Positions 20,636-32,276 of a stretch of 64,000 bases of DNA are shown piece by piece. A program made the position numbers and the translations under genes. This stretch comes from Amorphophallus konjac. Lineage: Eukaryota; Streptophyta; Magnoliopsida; Alismatales; Araceae. Under the pieces are notes generated by a model that made no database searches, was not told where the DNA came from, and saw nothing but the letters and a program-made list of their open reading frames with translations. The DNA is taken from assembly GCA_022559845.1 (NCBI GenBank), contig CM040118.1, positions 448,258,053-448,322,052 on the forward strand, given 5' to 3'. The first letter of the stretch is position 1; each line of letters starts with the position of its first letter.

Positions 20636-22511
20636 TGTAGATCCTAATTAGAAATCCACTTAATGAAAATTAATTAATAAACAATGCAATAATAGGAGAA
20701 AAACATGCACGAGGTGCACAAGGGGAGTTTGTGTGATCGCCAGAGACGCGAGACCTCAAAAGATAATCAATAAAACATAGGGAGGGTGATCGCGAAAAAT
20801 ACCTCAAAAGTGCGGGGATTATGAGTGCTTTCCTTTCTCTTCAAGATCGGCCGGCCGACGAAGAGAGTTCTTGCTTTTTATTACCCTTGCAAAAAAAAAA
20901 AAACACAAACACCAATGACGATATGAATTAGAACATGGTGTGTAGCATCAAATTCTTATATAGTATGAGCATGAAAACATGTGCAAGAACACACCTTAAG
21001 GGTGGTTGCCCTTAAACCCCTATGCAAAGAGGGTGTGAAATATAATGATGAATGCAAATATTAAGAGGAGTGTGCAAGAGATTGCACTAAGGGGAGATAT
21101 TCCCAACGTGGTTGAGAGAGGGAAAATTGATAAAAGAATAATGATGCAACATGCATGCGTGTATGTGAACTATACAGTAAACAAAACAAAAAAAAAGAAG
21201 AAGGGAGATAGAAAAATCTGATATGCTGCTGTGGCTTTGATGCTCGATGGGGATGAGGCTTTGAAGGATGAAGCTTTAACGTGAGGGAGCCTCCTCCTTA
21301 GCCAAACAGCAACAGCAACCTGTATAAGAGAAGAAAAAAAAGAACAAAAAAAAAACGAAGTAACAGAAGGAGAAGAAGAATAAGAAGAATCAGAGGGGAG
21401 GAGAAGAAGAACCGAACAGAAGAAGAAAAAGAAAAAGCAGAAGAAGAAGAAACGTAGGAAGAAGGAGAAACAGAAGAAGAAAGCAGAAGAAGAAAACGGA
21501 AGAAGAAAAGAAGCGGCCGAAGAAAATCGAAGAACCTCCGAACCAACCTAACAGAGATGAAGAATCTCTATAAAATAGGATCGAACCTCATAGATAGAAG
21601 GATAAGAATGGGCAAGAGCCCAAGGAGGGAAGGATAAGAATGGGCAGGGTATCCAAACGGAGCAGGGATTCTCTGGGGAAAGGCTACGCTCGTTCGGAAC
21701 ACAAAAATGAAACACGACCTGGACAAAGGCGTCAATTCAAGAATTGACGACCTGCCAGAGGGCGTCTTTTAAAAACACGACTTAGATTAGGGCGTTAATT
21801 CAAAAATTAAATTTTAGAATTTATTTGAAAATTATGAAACACGTCTGAATCAAAGGCGTTAATTAAAACGCGCCCTAACCAAGGACGTTAATTCAAAATA
21901 TTTAAAATAGGGCTATTTTTCATTTCTCAATATTATTTTCTCATTTTTTAGGTGGAGGTGCATCTCAATGCCCTGATTCTAACGACTATTTTTGTGAATT
22001 TTTCTGACACCCGGAAGGCCACCAAATCACCTCTGGAAGAGAGTGGAAAATAATATTAAAAAATCAATTTGAAAAAGTGACGACCGAGTGTAAGGCGTGA
22101 ATTCAATTTCTGATTTTTTTATTCTTTTCAAATTCAAAATAACGTCCATGGTTAAGTCGTTAATTCTTAAAAAATTCTGAAAAATTCTCAGAAAAATCTA
22201 GAAAATTGGAAATTTGAAAGAATGGAGGCCCTCCAATATAGTCGTCAATTTTTTAAGAAACGCCCACGTATAAGTCGTTATTTAAAAGATGCCCCACGTC
22301 AAGTCATTATTTCAGAAAAATAGGGGGAAAATACCCAGAAAATCCAGAAAAATCCAGAAAAATAGGGAAAAATAGAAAAGAGAGAAAAAAGGGAGAAATC
22401 CAAGAAAAGTGGGGAAAACCACTCAAACAAAGCTAATTTGAGGGTCAAATTGGGGTATTACAAGGTAATATGAGATGTACTCATAGTAACGTCAATTTTG
22501 GCGTGTCTACA
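20636..22511 (-). repeat. TE4 3' LTR
   Basis: On the minus strand it starts TGTAGACACGCCAAAATTG and ends GGATCTACA. It contains a GAA-rich tract (about 21330-21530), a TATA-like TATTTTATAG near 21567 on the minus strand, and, upstream of that in U3, about ten ACGCC/GGCGT hairpin-like units at 21713-22314. Confidence 0.93.
21713..22314. repeat. Hairpin-motif array in TE4 3' LTR (U3)
   Basis: Roughly ten units of about 25 nt, consensus ACGNCC, then 7-9 variable bases, then AAGGCGTTAATTC. The same array is at about 30568-31170 in the other LTR. Confidence 0.75.
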
Positions 22512-25279
22512 GCTGCCCCGCCTTGGTGTCTACTTTGCAAGGGAGCAGAGCAAACTGAAAAGTAGATGCCAAGGTGTGATGAGACACGCAATCAACATCA
22601 CTTGATGAGAATGAAATCAAAAGCTCGAGATGAAGCAAATCTCGGGAAATCCAACGAAATCAACAATGTTTGGATAAAATGGGGAGATGTGTACGAGGGC
22701 ACGAAGGAGAATGATCAACTTCCAGCGCGGTGGAAGTACCTCAGGTCACAAACCTGTAGGTTTCACCATTGGGGAGCGGTTACCAGCTAATGTGGACGTG
22801 CTGCAGCCAAGGTGGATCAAAGGGAAAGTGTTGAAATAAGATGATAGAAATCCAAACAAGGAGCTTCCGGAAAATAACACAAAACAGCGACAAAACAAAC
22901 TGAGGATTCAATTCGGCATGGAAATCTCATATCTTGGAAATTAGTGATCAATTCGACTCCCAAACAGCTCATCAGAATGATTTTTCAACAGTTGATTCAA
23001 AGTCCTACATGAATGCATGCTGGGTTTAAAGGGAAAATAACAAATAAAGATATAATATAATCAAGGATAATATTGTTAAACTACCAAGACTGGGTCAAGA
23101 AACTAATTTCGCGAGCTGATACTAAGCCGAAGCCCGTTTATCCACGCACCAATTCGTAAAAGGGAACCATCGTCCCCAGCCTTGGACGGCTCAACAGCCT
23201 ATCCGTGTGACTAAGACTTCTCTGGAATCATCATTATTTTTGATGAAGGGGAACTCAAATCCCAGATTTACCAAAGCCACAAGGTCCTTGATATAATCTA
23301 GTAGCGTATGTAACATATAGTAAAAATGCATACAGGGAGAGATGGTGGAGCAATAAATATGGGGGAACTCAGAAATGAGGTGCAAGCACCGTGGGACTTG
23401 GATGATGATGCCCGGACGGTGGGACCAAGAGCTTCTTATCCTGCGCTCAAAATTTCATTAGCCAAGATATAATGAAGATAACAAGCAATGAATGAGGCAT
23501 TTAAGCATAACAAGCATAGCATGAATGGAAGCATCAATAAGCAATGACAACATAGACATCAAAGCACTCAAAGCTTAGTGTGAATAGCATTCAAGCATGT
23601 ATTAGCATGAATAGCATGAGTTAAATTATAGCATTGCAAAGCATCATTGTTTGTTGTTTGTCATAAGGATGACAATCTTGACATGTGAGATTGAGATTGA
23701 ATGATTGGAATCAAGTAATGTCCAGTGGCAAAGTGATCAAGTGAAATCAGCAGGAGTTGATTGAATGATTTGTAGATGAATAATCAGAATGATATAGTAA
23801 TCAGAATGATATAGGGAGATGATAATCAAAATGCCCTAATGTGGCATATCACGAGAATATCGGGAGGAATCCAGAGGTTGATAACAATAAGTGAAGATAG
23901 GACTCATCCCGTGCTCTTGGTCCTTGCAAAGCTGTTCCTGCAAAACACCATCAGAAAATACAATGTAATTTTTATGGAGTTTTGAAATATGCAAATTTTT
24001 ATGAGTTTTGGAATATGCAAATTTTTATGAGTTTTGAAAATATTTGAATTTTTATGGAGATTTTTTGGAAAATATTCAAAAAAAAAAATTTAGATTTTAG
24101 CTTAGACATTGTTAATGCAGCATCAAAGGGTTGTTTTGAACCACTGGCTAGGGGTCCTTGTTCCTTCCCTTTTCGCTAAAACTGCCCAAAGCTGGGCGTG
24201 CATTGAAAGTGTGGCGCCCTATAACCGACCGCCTTTGATCAACGGTGCCCCTACCAAGGCCATACCCGAGAAACATTCGGTCTTAGCGGGAGAAGAGAAG
24301 AATAATTGTTACAAGCTTTATGCAGGATGGGAGATATTAAGACTTGAATTCTTTCCAAGGTGTTAACCCTCAAAGAGGTAGTCTGTTGTGCCGGGGCTTT
24401 ATGCCTTTGATTTTCAGACCCTCGACATGCATACGACCAGGATTTTCCCTGCGGGGACTTTGCCACTCTTGACATGCCATAATTCACAATTTTGCTTTTA
24501 TCGAAATTTTGACTTGATTTTCATAATAGCCCTTTTGGCGAGATGTATATCCTGAAAACTCATATGAAAACTCATATTGATTTTGGGTCAAGACTGCCCC
24601 TATTTGAGACTCCTCTCGTATTGGGGATTACCTAGGTTGGTCATCTCATCCGTCAACCTCTTGCCCCTGCATGTGGCCGAATAAAGAAGAGAAAAGACTT
24701 TCAGATATTCTCATGGCATGGCCAAGATAGTAACGGTGTTTTTATCAAAGGAGCCAGCTAAGGACGCCGTGAAGTTTGTGCGGTGCCCAACTAAGAGTTG
24801 CTCTTAACAAGCGGGGAGAGAATATTGAATTCCTAGCGCGGGTTTTTATTAACCAGAGGTGCTGCAAAAAAACAAGCCTAAAGGACTCTTTTGAGAATGA
24901 TTTCAATTAAACAAAAGCTTAAGATAAAGGTTTAAAACACCACTCTTAATCTCGTTAAGAAGCACTTCATTTTGGAAATCATGCGTGAAGTAATGAGAAA
25001 ATGATATCATTAAAATGCATACTTACGCCAATATGTTACCTTGCAACCTTTGTAGAAGCAGCTGTCAGAGGCGAGGTTGATCATCATGGGATTTGTCCTC
25101 TTTGGGAGTCAAAAGGATTGGCAGCAAAGGATTTTGGGAGTGGCTTAACAAGAATGAGTGGTGCTCAAACCAGACTCAGATGAATAAGGAGAAAAGGGAA
25201 GAGAGGCGAGGGCTAGAACTCCCTCACTAAGGCGCGGAGACCCTGATCACATGGAACAGTCTACAGAAGGAGAGGAGAA
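22512..25279. other. TE4 3' non-coding interior
   Basis: It starts with the PPT-like AAGGCGGGGCAGC (minus strand, 22512-22524). About 2.7 kb of A-rich sequence follows without a convincing coding frame or any known pol domain. A GCATNAGCATGAATAGCAT-type repetition lies near 23490-23640. Confidence 0.6.
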
Positions 25280-27253
25280 TTAGAAGGAGGAATGAGGACT
25301 AAAGTCTCGAAAGCAATGGGAGAAAGGGCAGATGCCCAAGGCAGTGGATGTGGAAGAAGTTGGGTCAGACCCAGAATTAGGAGGAATTAGAAGAAGAAAT
25401 TGGTAGATAGAAAGAGGTGGATCCGGAGGGTCCGGAGGTAGAGGAGAATCGTGAGAGGAGAAATCATCCGGAGGCTCCGGAGGGATGACAAAAGAAGGGA
25501 CGCGATGCCCTGAGACGAAATAGAGAAAAAAATGATGGAAAAGGAAGAGGAAAACGAATGATGTGATATTCTGGAAGATTAGAAAGATGAATTGGAAGAA
25601 AGATGGAGGGTCCAGAGGTTCCGGAGGAATCAAATGCCGAGGGAAGCGATGCCCAGGGAGGAGAGAAAAATCCGGAGGTTCCGGAGGAATGAAATCATGA
25701 AGGAGAAGATGGAAAGGGGCGTCGTGCCCGAGGGAAAAGTCCGGAGGTTCCGGAGGAAGCAAATGGAAAGGGGCACGATGCCCGGGGAAAAGATGGAGAC
25801 AATCAGGTGGAGAATCTGGAGGTTCCGGAGGAAGAATATAGAAAGGGGCGCGATACCCAAGAGAGAGGAATGAAGGAGGATCAGGAGGAAAATCCGGAGG
25901 TTCCGGAGGTAGCAAATGAGAAGGGGCGCGATACCCAAGGGGAAAATCCGGAGGTTCCGGAGGAGGAAGGTGGAAAGGGGCGCGATGCCCGAGGGGAAAG
26001 TCCGGAGGTTCCGCAGGAGGAAAGTGGAAAGGGGCGCGATGCCCGAGAGAAAGGTCCGAAGGTTCCGGAGTCGGACAATGGAAAGGGGCGCGATGCCCGA
26101 GGGGAAAGTCCGGAGGTTCCGGAGGAATAGAATCAGAAAGGGCGAGATGCCCAAAGAGGAGGGATAAAATTCCTGGAGGTTCTAGGGAGATAGCAGGAAA
26201 AGGGACGCGATGCCCCAGGGATAGTGGATAAAAAGATGAAGATGAATAAGATGGGAAGTGCGGAATATCCGGAGGTGCCGGAAGGCGGGGAAGATACGGG
26301 TTTGGAAACCCGGGAAGCAGGAGGTGCAAATGCATGCAATGGGATGGATGCAATGAATACATAAAATGCAAAGAATATGAAGAATGTGAAGGGCGAGAGG
26401 ATGAGATCCTCCTCCTAACCCTGGGAATGGCCCATGAAGAAAAAGTGATAGAGATGGATGAGTAGAAAGTGGAACAAATAAGGGATGGCCCCTTAGCATT
26501 AAGATAACTGCCCCTCCACGGCAGTGAAAGTGTATGAGAAATAGCCCCTGCCGAAGCTTCAATGGTGAATGTCAACTCCCTTGGAGAGTGCAAAGTAATG
26601 GTGTGAGGGAGTTGGAAAGTTGGGCTCGGAAGCATTATGTTGCCCAAAGATTCAAAATTTGGAAATTGGAACAAAGGGTGCCCTGCCCGGCCCTTACGCA
26701 GCATCCATGCTTGGCGTGGTGGCGACTTGGCCTCTTCAATCATGCTTGGCATAATAATCCGGATTGGCATCTGGTAAATAAATTCTTGGGTCTTGAACGG
26801 CACAGCCACGGCCAAATTCTCCTTGCGCGGCGCTTGATTATCCTTGGCACAAGTTCTTGCAGAAGCACTCCCCTTCCGAATAGTAAAGGGTGGTGAGGCG
26901 GAGGGCTTTGTGGATAATGGAGGTTTAATGGAAGGTGTAATGGGAGGTGTAGTGGAAAGTGTTGGAGGAAGGATAAACGGAGACGGAGGTTCAAACACGT
27001 CGAGCTTCTCCCTTTGCTCGGAAGTAGTCGGGGTTGGCTCGAGTGTAAAAAGTGGTGGACCCTGCTCAGGATTAACCGTAGGTAAAGGTGAAGGGTTATG
27101 TGGAGGAATAGGGGTGGTTGGCTGAGGTGGTGGCAATGGGAGGTTATTTGGGGAAGGTTCGATGATAGGCTCGGTGGAGGCTAAAGGCTCAATATGTGGA
27201 GGTTTTATAGTGGAAGGCTTGGGGGAGGCTGGCGTTGTGAAGGTTGATGGCAT
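25280..27253 (-). CDS. TE4 long proline-rich ORF with 18-residue repeats
   Basis: An uninterrupted frame of 657 codons from ATG at 27253. The N-terminal third is Pro/Ser/Thr-rich (MPSTFTTPASPKPSTIKPP). The C-terminal half is built from about a dozen 18-residue repeats with consensus GHRAPFHLLPPEPPDFPL, encoded by a 54-bp minisatellite. No enzymatic motif, transmembrane segment or signal peptide is evident. It occupies the position of the Pro-rich linker between gag and protease in TE2 (32963-32277), so I infer an expanded linker rather than a captured gene. The opposite strand is also open across the repeats, so openness alone is weak evidence of translation. Confidence 0.5.
   Translation of the reverse strand: MPSTFTTPASPKPSTIKPPHIEPLASTEPIIEPSPNNLPLPPPQPTTPIPPHNPSPLPTVNPEQGPPLFTLEPTPTTSEQREKLDVFEPPSPFILPPTLSTTPPITPSIKPPLSTKPSASPPFTIRKGSASARTCAKDNQAPRKENLAVAVPFKTQEFIYQMPIRIIMPSMIEEAKSPPRQAWMLRKGRAGHPLFQFPNFESLGNIMLPSPTFQLPHTITLHSPRELTFTIEASAGAISHTLSLPWRGSYLNAKGPSLICSTFYSSISITFSSWAIPRVRRRISSSRPSHSSYSLHFMYSLHPSHCMHLHLLLPGFPNPYLPRLPAPPDIPHFPSYSSSSFYPLSLGHRVPFPAISLEPPGILSLLFGHLALSDSIPPEPPDFPLGHRAPFHCPTPEPSDLSLGHRAPFHFPPAEPPDFPLGHRAPFHLPPPEPPDFPLGYRAPSHLLPPEPPDFPPDPPSFLSLGYRAPFYILPPEPPDSPPDCLHLFPGHRAPFHLLPPEPPDFSLGHDAPFHLLLHDFIPPEPPDFSLLPGHRFPRHLIPPEPLDPPSFFQFIFLIFQNITSFVFLFLFHHFFLYFVSGHRVPSFVIPPEPPDDFSSHDSPLPPDPPDPPLSIYQFLLLIPPNSGSDPTSSTSTALGICPFSHCFRDFSPHSSF
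25600..26230. repeat. 54-bp coding minisatellite in TE4
   Basis: Units carry CCGGAGGTTCCGGAGGA and GGGGCGCGATGCCC in a 54-bp period, with some longer units. It encodes the PPEPPD / GHRAPFH repeats on the minus strand. Confidence 0.85.
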
Positions 27254-27468
27254 AGTAGATGGAGGTGTAATTAGTGGAGTTTAATGGTGACGGTTTGGTG
27301 CGGAGGCAATGCCGGACGGGGCGAGCGGTGTTAGGAGTGGGAGTGGGAATGGGAAGAGACTCAATAGGCGCCGGCGCGGGCGATTGGAATATCGACCCAT
27401 CGTCGTAACACCAACTAGTCTCATAAACAGGGGTTGAATTAGGAGTGGTTTCCTCCTGAGTAGGGGGT

Positions 27469-28411
27469 TCATCGAATGAAAATGGGGAAAAGCGGAAAGT
27501 TAAGGAAACTCAGAAGTGGTGCCTGCGGAGCTTCATCATCATCGTATACTGCCTCGGATTCTTCGAATGTCGGCTCTTGCTCACTTGAGCCGCCGACGCC
27601 GTAATCATCCCTCCTGTCTTTCCATTCTCTCTCCATCTTTGTAATCTCGTCCAAAGCGGCATGGAGAGGATTGACTGGAGTAGGAGGAGCCGTGACCCTC
27701 TTTATTTGTTCCTCCATCAAAGTAATCTTATCAAGCAGAGATTGTTGGAGGGGTGTAACTTGAGCAACCGAGGGTTGGCAGGGCCTTGAAGGAGGAGGGG
27801 TAACATAAAAAGGCCGTGGAGGGGAGTTGACGGGATGACCCGTAAAAAGAACCCGGACGGGCCGGATTGCAAGGAGTAAATGGGCCTCGGGGCCGTGATG
27901 GAGGAGGAATAGAAGGAGGCGGGTGTCGGACCACCCGAGGAGGAGTGTGAATAGAAAGAGGCGGGTAATGGGCTACCTCATTAGTAGGAACATGAGTGGA
28001 AGAGGGAAGTGGGTGATGGGCCACCCGAATAGGATTATGAGGGGGAGGTGAAGGAGATGCACCCTCAACAGCGGCCTTAAGGGCTTGGATCTGTTGAGGG
28101 GTGAGATGATCTAATGCATACAAAATCTGGGAGACCTTCTCATCATTGGGACGAGAGGGCTTAATGGGAATAGTGGCTCGAAATTGAGTTGAAGGACCAT
28201 TGGATTGGACATTGCCCAAGGGTCGGGCAACACCATAAGAGTGAGGACGTGGTCCTTTGAAAGTATGGTGAGAATTTTGAACATGTTGAAAGTGAGGATT
28301 ATAAGAAGTGCTAGGTTGTGCATCCTCATGAATTGAATTAAACATTTTATCTTGTTTATAGTAAGCCATCATGCAATCAAAGTTCAAAATAATATGCAAA
28401 GAAGCACACAA
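27469..28411 (-). CDS. TE4 gag-N-like ORFs (broken)
   Basis: Two frames, 28411-27731 and 27720-27469, separated by a stop and shift. The segment ILYALDHLTPQQIQALKAAV resembles the TE2 gag N-terminal segment ILANTELTSEQLRAFQAILK. Pro-rich text and an acidic segment (EEQIKRVTAPPTPVN ... EEQ) follow. There is no gag core domain and no zinc knuckle. I read it as a truncated gag remnant shared with TE2. The start is uncertain; a second Met lies at MMAYYKQDKMF. Confidence 0.5.
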
Positions 28412-29464
28412 AAGAGATGGTTACCTTGATTTGATTTGTTTGAACCTTGGTGAATTAAGGATTTTATCAAAGTTTTGAATGATTCACACAAAGGGGGGGA
28501 ACCTAGTTTCAATATGGTTTGAACTCCAATGCCAACTAGGAACCCTCTCTCACCACGTATAGGCTAACTAACTCGGGACCTCAAAAGGGTACAACCTGCC
28601 CGGCGTCCGTGAGGGAATCCACGGATGCGGGGACTTATGGAGGCTTGGAAAAGGGATTTCCAGTCTAAAGAGACGGAATGCTCAATGGAGGGTCGTCCCG
28701 ATTCCAAGAGGGTGTGTGGATCCTAATGAAGAGGAGGGGGCTCCCCAAACCAATGCAAAGAATGAATGCAACAGGGGAAACAGGCCAACCACAATAATAT
28801 AATCAATAAAGATAAGCACGAAATATCATGAAAAACCCCAGCCGGGGGGTTCTGGAAACCCACAGTAAAAACATGCCCTGGAAGGGGGCGCTACTAAACA
28901 AGGACACGACGGTGTGACTGTCGTGAATCAACGTGAGGGGCCTAGGGGCAGGGTGAAATATGCCTTAGAGTGAGGCGCTATAAATAAAAGGACGCCCTGT
29001 CCAGCGGGTGTCAAATCCAAGAAAACGCCTTTAAGGGAGGCGCTAATAACGATAAAGACGCCCTTGCAACGGGCGTGAATTCACCAAGCAAGCAGAAATA
29101 ATTGGAGACAGCTAGCAAACGCCCTGTCAGAAGGCGTTAACTTCAAACAACACGCCCTGGGTTAGGGCGTGAAATCAAAAGGCGCCTCCGACAAAGGCGT
29201 TAATTCTCAATCCACGGCCAACAGAAACCACCACTCACAGTCGCAGGCAATCAACAAATATAAGATATAAGCATGCTCATCAAAATTTCAAATAAGTGGA
29301 GATTTTAAAGAAAAATCAACAAACTGACAAATCACTTAGGGAAGAGGACAAAACCAATGGAGGGTGCCCGAGGAGCACAAAAGGGGGACGCACCGAGGGT
29401 GCAAATAAGGGAGATGGCACACGCGGGTGCCTAAGGGGAAAGGGGTAATGAAAGAAGAACACAA
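28412..29464. other. TE4 leader between PBS and first ORF
   Basis: A non-coding leader of about 1 kb. It contains the hairpin array at 28870-29206 and an A-rich stretch; no gene seen. Confidence 0.6.
28870..29206. repeat. Hairpin array in the TE4 leader
   Basis: Eight or nine imperfect inverted repeats of about 19-24 nt, 10-20 nt apart. Examples are ACGCCCTGGGTTAGGGCGT, ACGCCCTTGCAACGGGCGT and ACGCCCTGTCAGAAGGCGT. Arms are conserved, loops differ. Confidence 0.85.
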
Positions 29465-29467
29465 AGG

Positions 29468-29485
29468 GTCCCACCGTGATCGCCA
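29468..29485 (-). promoter_or_regulatory. TE4 primer-binding site
   Basis: The minus strand reads TGGCGATCACGGTGGGAC three bases inside the LTR, identical to the TE2 site. Confidence 0.75.
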
Positions 29486-29488
29486 ATT

Positions 29489-31369
29489 TGTAGATCCTAA
29501 TTAGAAATCCACTTAATGAAAATTAATTAATAAACAATGCAATAATAGGAGAAAAATATGCACGAGGTGCACAAGGGGAGTTTGTGTGATCGCCAGAGAC
29601 GCGAGGCCTCAAAAGATAATCAATAAAACATAGGGAGGGTGATCGCGAAAAATACCTCAAAAGTGCGGGGATTGTGAGTGCTTTCCTTTCTCTTCAAGAT
29701 CGGCCGGCCGACGAAGAGAGTTCTTGCTTTTTATTACCCTTGCAAAAAAAAAAAAAACACAAACACCAATGAAGATATGAATTAGAACATGGTGTGCAGC
29801 ATCAAATTCTTATATAGTATGAGCATGAAAACATGTGCAAGAACACACCTTAAGGGTGGTTGCCCTTAAACCCCTATGCAAAGAGGGTGTGAAATATAAT
29901 GATGAATGCAAACATTAAGAGGAGTGTGCAAGAGATTGCACTAAGGGGAGATATTCCCAACGTGGTTGAGAGAGGGAAAATTGATAAAAGAATAATGATG
30001 CAACATGCATGCGTGTATGTGAACTATACAGTAAACAAAACAAAAAAAAAGAAGAAGGGAGATAGAAAAATCTGATATGCTGCTGTGGCTTTGATGCTCG
30101 ATGGGGATGAGGCTTTGAAGGATGAAGCTTCAACGTGAGGGAGCCTCCTCCTTAGCCAAACAGCAACAGCAACCTGTATAAGAGAAGAAAAAAAAGAACA
30201 AAAAAAAAACGAAGTAACAGAAGGAGAAGAAGAATAAGAAGAATCAGAGGGGAGGAGAAGAAGAACCGAACAGAAGAAGAAAAAGAAAAAGCAGAAGAAG
30301 AAGAAGAAACGTAGGAAGAAGGAGAAACAGAAGAAGAAAGCAGAAGAAGAAAACAGAAGAAGAAAAGAAGCGGCCGAAGAAAATCGAAGAACCTCCGAAC
30401 CAACCTAACAGAGATGAAGAATCTCTATAAAATAGGATCGAACCTCATAGATAGAAGGATAAGAATGGGCAAGAGCCCAAGGAGGGAAGGATAAGAATGG
30501 GCAGGGTATCTAAACGGAGCAGGGACTCTCTGGGGAAAGGCTACGCTCGTTCAGAACACAAAAGTGAAACACGACCTGGACAAAGGCGTCAATTCAAGAA
30601 TTGACGACCTGCCAGAGGGCGTCTTTTAAAAACACGACTTAGATTAGGGCGTTAATTCAAAAATCAAATTTTAGAATTTATTTAAAAATTATGAAACACG
30701 TCTGAATCAAAGGCGTTAATTAAAACGCACCCTAACCAAGGACGTTAATTCAAAATATTTAAAATAGGGCTATTTTTTATTTCTCAATATTATTTTCTCA
30801 TTTTTTAAGTGGAGGTGCATCTCAATGCCCTGATTCCAACGACTATTTTTGTGAATTTTTCTGACACCCGGAAGGCCACCAAATCACCTCTGGAAGAGAG
30901 TGAAAAATAATATTAAAAAATTAATTTGAAAAAGTGACGACCGTGTGTAAGGCGTGAATTCAATTTCTGATTTTTTTATTCTTTTCAAATTCAAAATAAC
31001 GTCCATGGTTAAGTCGTTAATTCTTAAAAATTTCTGAAAAATTCCCAGAAAAATCTAGAAAATTGGAAATTTGAAAGAATGGAGGCCCTCCAATGTAGTC
31101 GTCAATTTTTTAAGAAACGCCCACGTATAAGTCGTTATTTAAAAGACGCCCCACGTCAAGTCGTTATTTCAGAAAAATAGGAGAAAAATGCCCAGAAAAT
31201 CCAGAAAAATCCAGAAAAATAGGGAAAAATAGAAAAAGAGAGAAAAAAGGGAGAAATCTAAGAAAAGTGGGGAAAATCACTCAAACAAAGCTAATTTGAG
31301 GGTCAAATTGGGGTATTACAAGGTAATATGAGATGTACTCATAGTAACGTCAATTTTGGCGTGTCTACA
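29489..31369 (-). repeat. TE4 5' LTR
   Basis: Partner of 20636-22511. I count some thirty differences by eye in about 1.88 kb, mostly transitions. U3 hairpin array at about 30568-31170; TATA-like element near 30424-30436. Confidence 0.93.
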
Positions 31370-31374
31370 CCAAC

Positions 31375-32264
31375 CTTTGGAGTGAAAAGGGAGATATGAT
31401 GTTGCGGTTGCCCTGACCGGCTCCTTTGGTGCTAGTGGAACGTGAGATAGATCACGCACGTCCAACAATGACAATATGGGCCGATGAGATGGCCAAACAG
31501 AGGGCAGAGAGGTGTTGATAGTATCCACTGTGTGAAGGACAGGTGTACTGACCACTTTAATAATCCTCCCATTGTAAGGAAACTTCAGGCACTGATGGTT
31601 GGTGGAAGGAATAACGTCCATGGCTTCAATGTAGGGGCGACCCAGTATAGCCTTGAATGTGGGGTCCATGTCGAGGACATGAAATTCCGTGAGAACTGAC
31701 ATAGGGCCTAGTTCTACCTTCAGAATAATCATCCCCTACGGCGGCCTTTTGCTATTGTCATAAGCCGTGACTGTGATCAAGGAAGGTCTTATTTGTTCCT
31801 CGTTGACCCCACACAACTGAAGGGTGTCCATGGTGATCACATTTATGGACGCACCCGTGTCCACAAGACACGGGTTTATGGATACCCCATTAATTTTTAT
31901 TGAAATGCACAATGCATATTTTCGAGCTTCCTTGGGAGCGAGCTCGTAGTTGTGGAACATGATGGCCGGTTGTGTCTGTTGGGGTCAGGACGGTCGAAAT
32001 CTTCTCCACGGGGAGGTCTTCATTAACCATGACTTTTTGAAGATATTCCATCAAGGCCGCCTGGTGGGATGTGGATCTTTGAAGTAGCTCCAGGATGGAG
32101 ATCCTAGCAGGCGTCTTGTCCAAGTGTTTCAATAGATCATACTGTGTTCCAGGGATAGCTCTTTCTGGTTGTTCTCCATCATCCTTCTCTGGCTGAGATT
32201 GCTCAGGATTCTGACTGTTGTGGGGGAAAGCTCTGTGGAAAATTCTTCCACTCCGAAGCACCAT
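31375..32264 (-). CDS. TE2 protease region (broken)
   Basis: The frame from 32264 (MVLRSGRIFHRAFPHNS) leads to YDLLKHLDKTPARISILELL and is followed by the aspartic protease with LVDTGASINVITMDTL near 31880-31830. The downstream flap region reads DPTFKAILGRPYIEAM near 31660-31630. Frame changes lie near 31985 and near 31735. It cleaves the Gag-Pol polyprotein in intact relatives. The C-terminal HSKGW codons abut the TE4 insertion and continue into the G-patch frame on the far side. Confidence 0.8.
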
Positions 32265-32276
32265 TGCCTGCGGCTT

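Larger units (their letters stand above)
20636..31369 (-). mobile_element. TE4: non-autonomous Tat-type LTR element nested in TE2
   Basis: Two LTRs (20636-22511, 29489-31369), about 98% identical by eye, are flanked by a perfect CCAAC duplication (20631-20635 and 31370-31374). The PBS is the same as in TE2, which fixes the orientation as minus. The 7-kb interior has no protease, RT, RNase H or integrase; it has a gag-N-like ORF and a long Pro-rich ORF. It is probably a derivative that used the proteins of a TE2-like partner. It splits TE2 between protease and G-patch, with the frame restored across the site. Confidence 0.9.

Noticed and set aside
21298..21546. 82-codon Leu/Phe/Ser-rich frame in the TE4 LTR
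   Set aside because: Product of the GAA-rich tract; the same in both LTRs.
25592..26167. Arg/Glu-rich frames on the plus strand
   Set aside because: They are the antisense of the 54-bp minisatellite, whose period keeps several frames open.
28870..29206. CRISPR-like array of short palindromic repeats
   Set aside because: Plant nuclear context; unit spacing is irregular, the loops rather than the spacers vary, and there is no cas gene.
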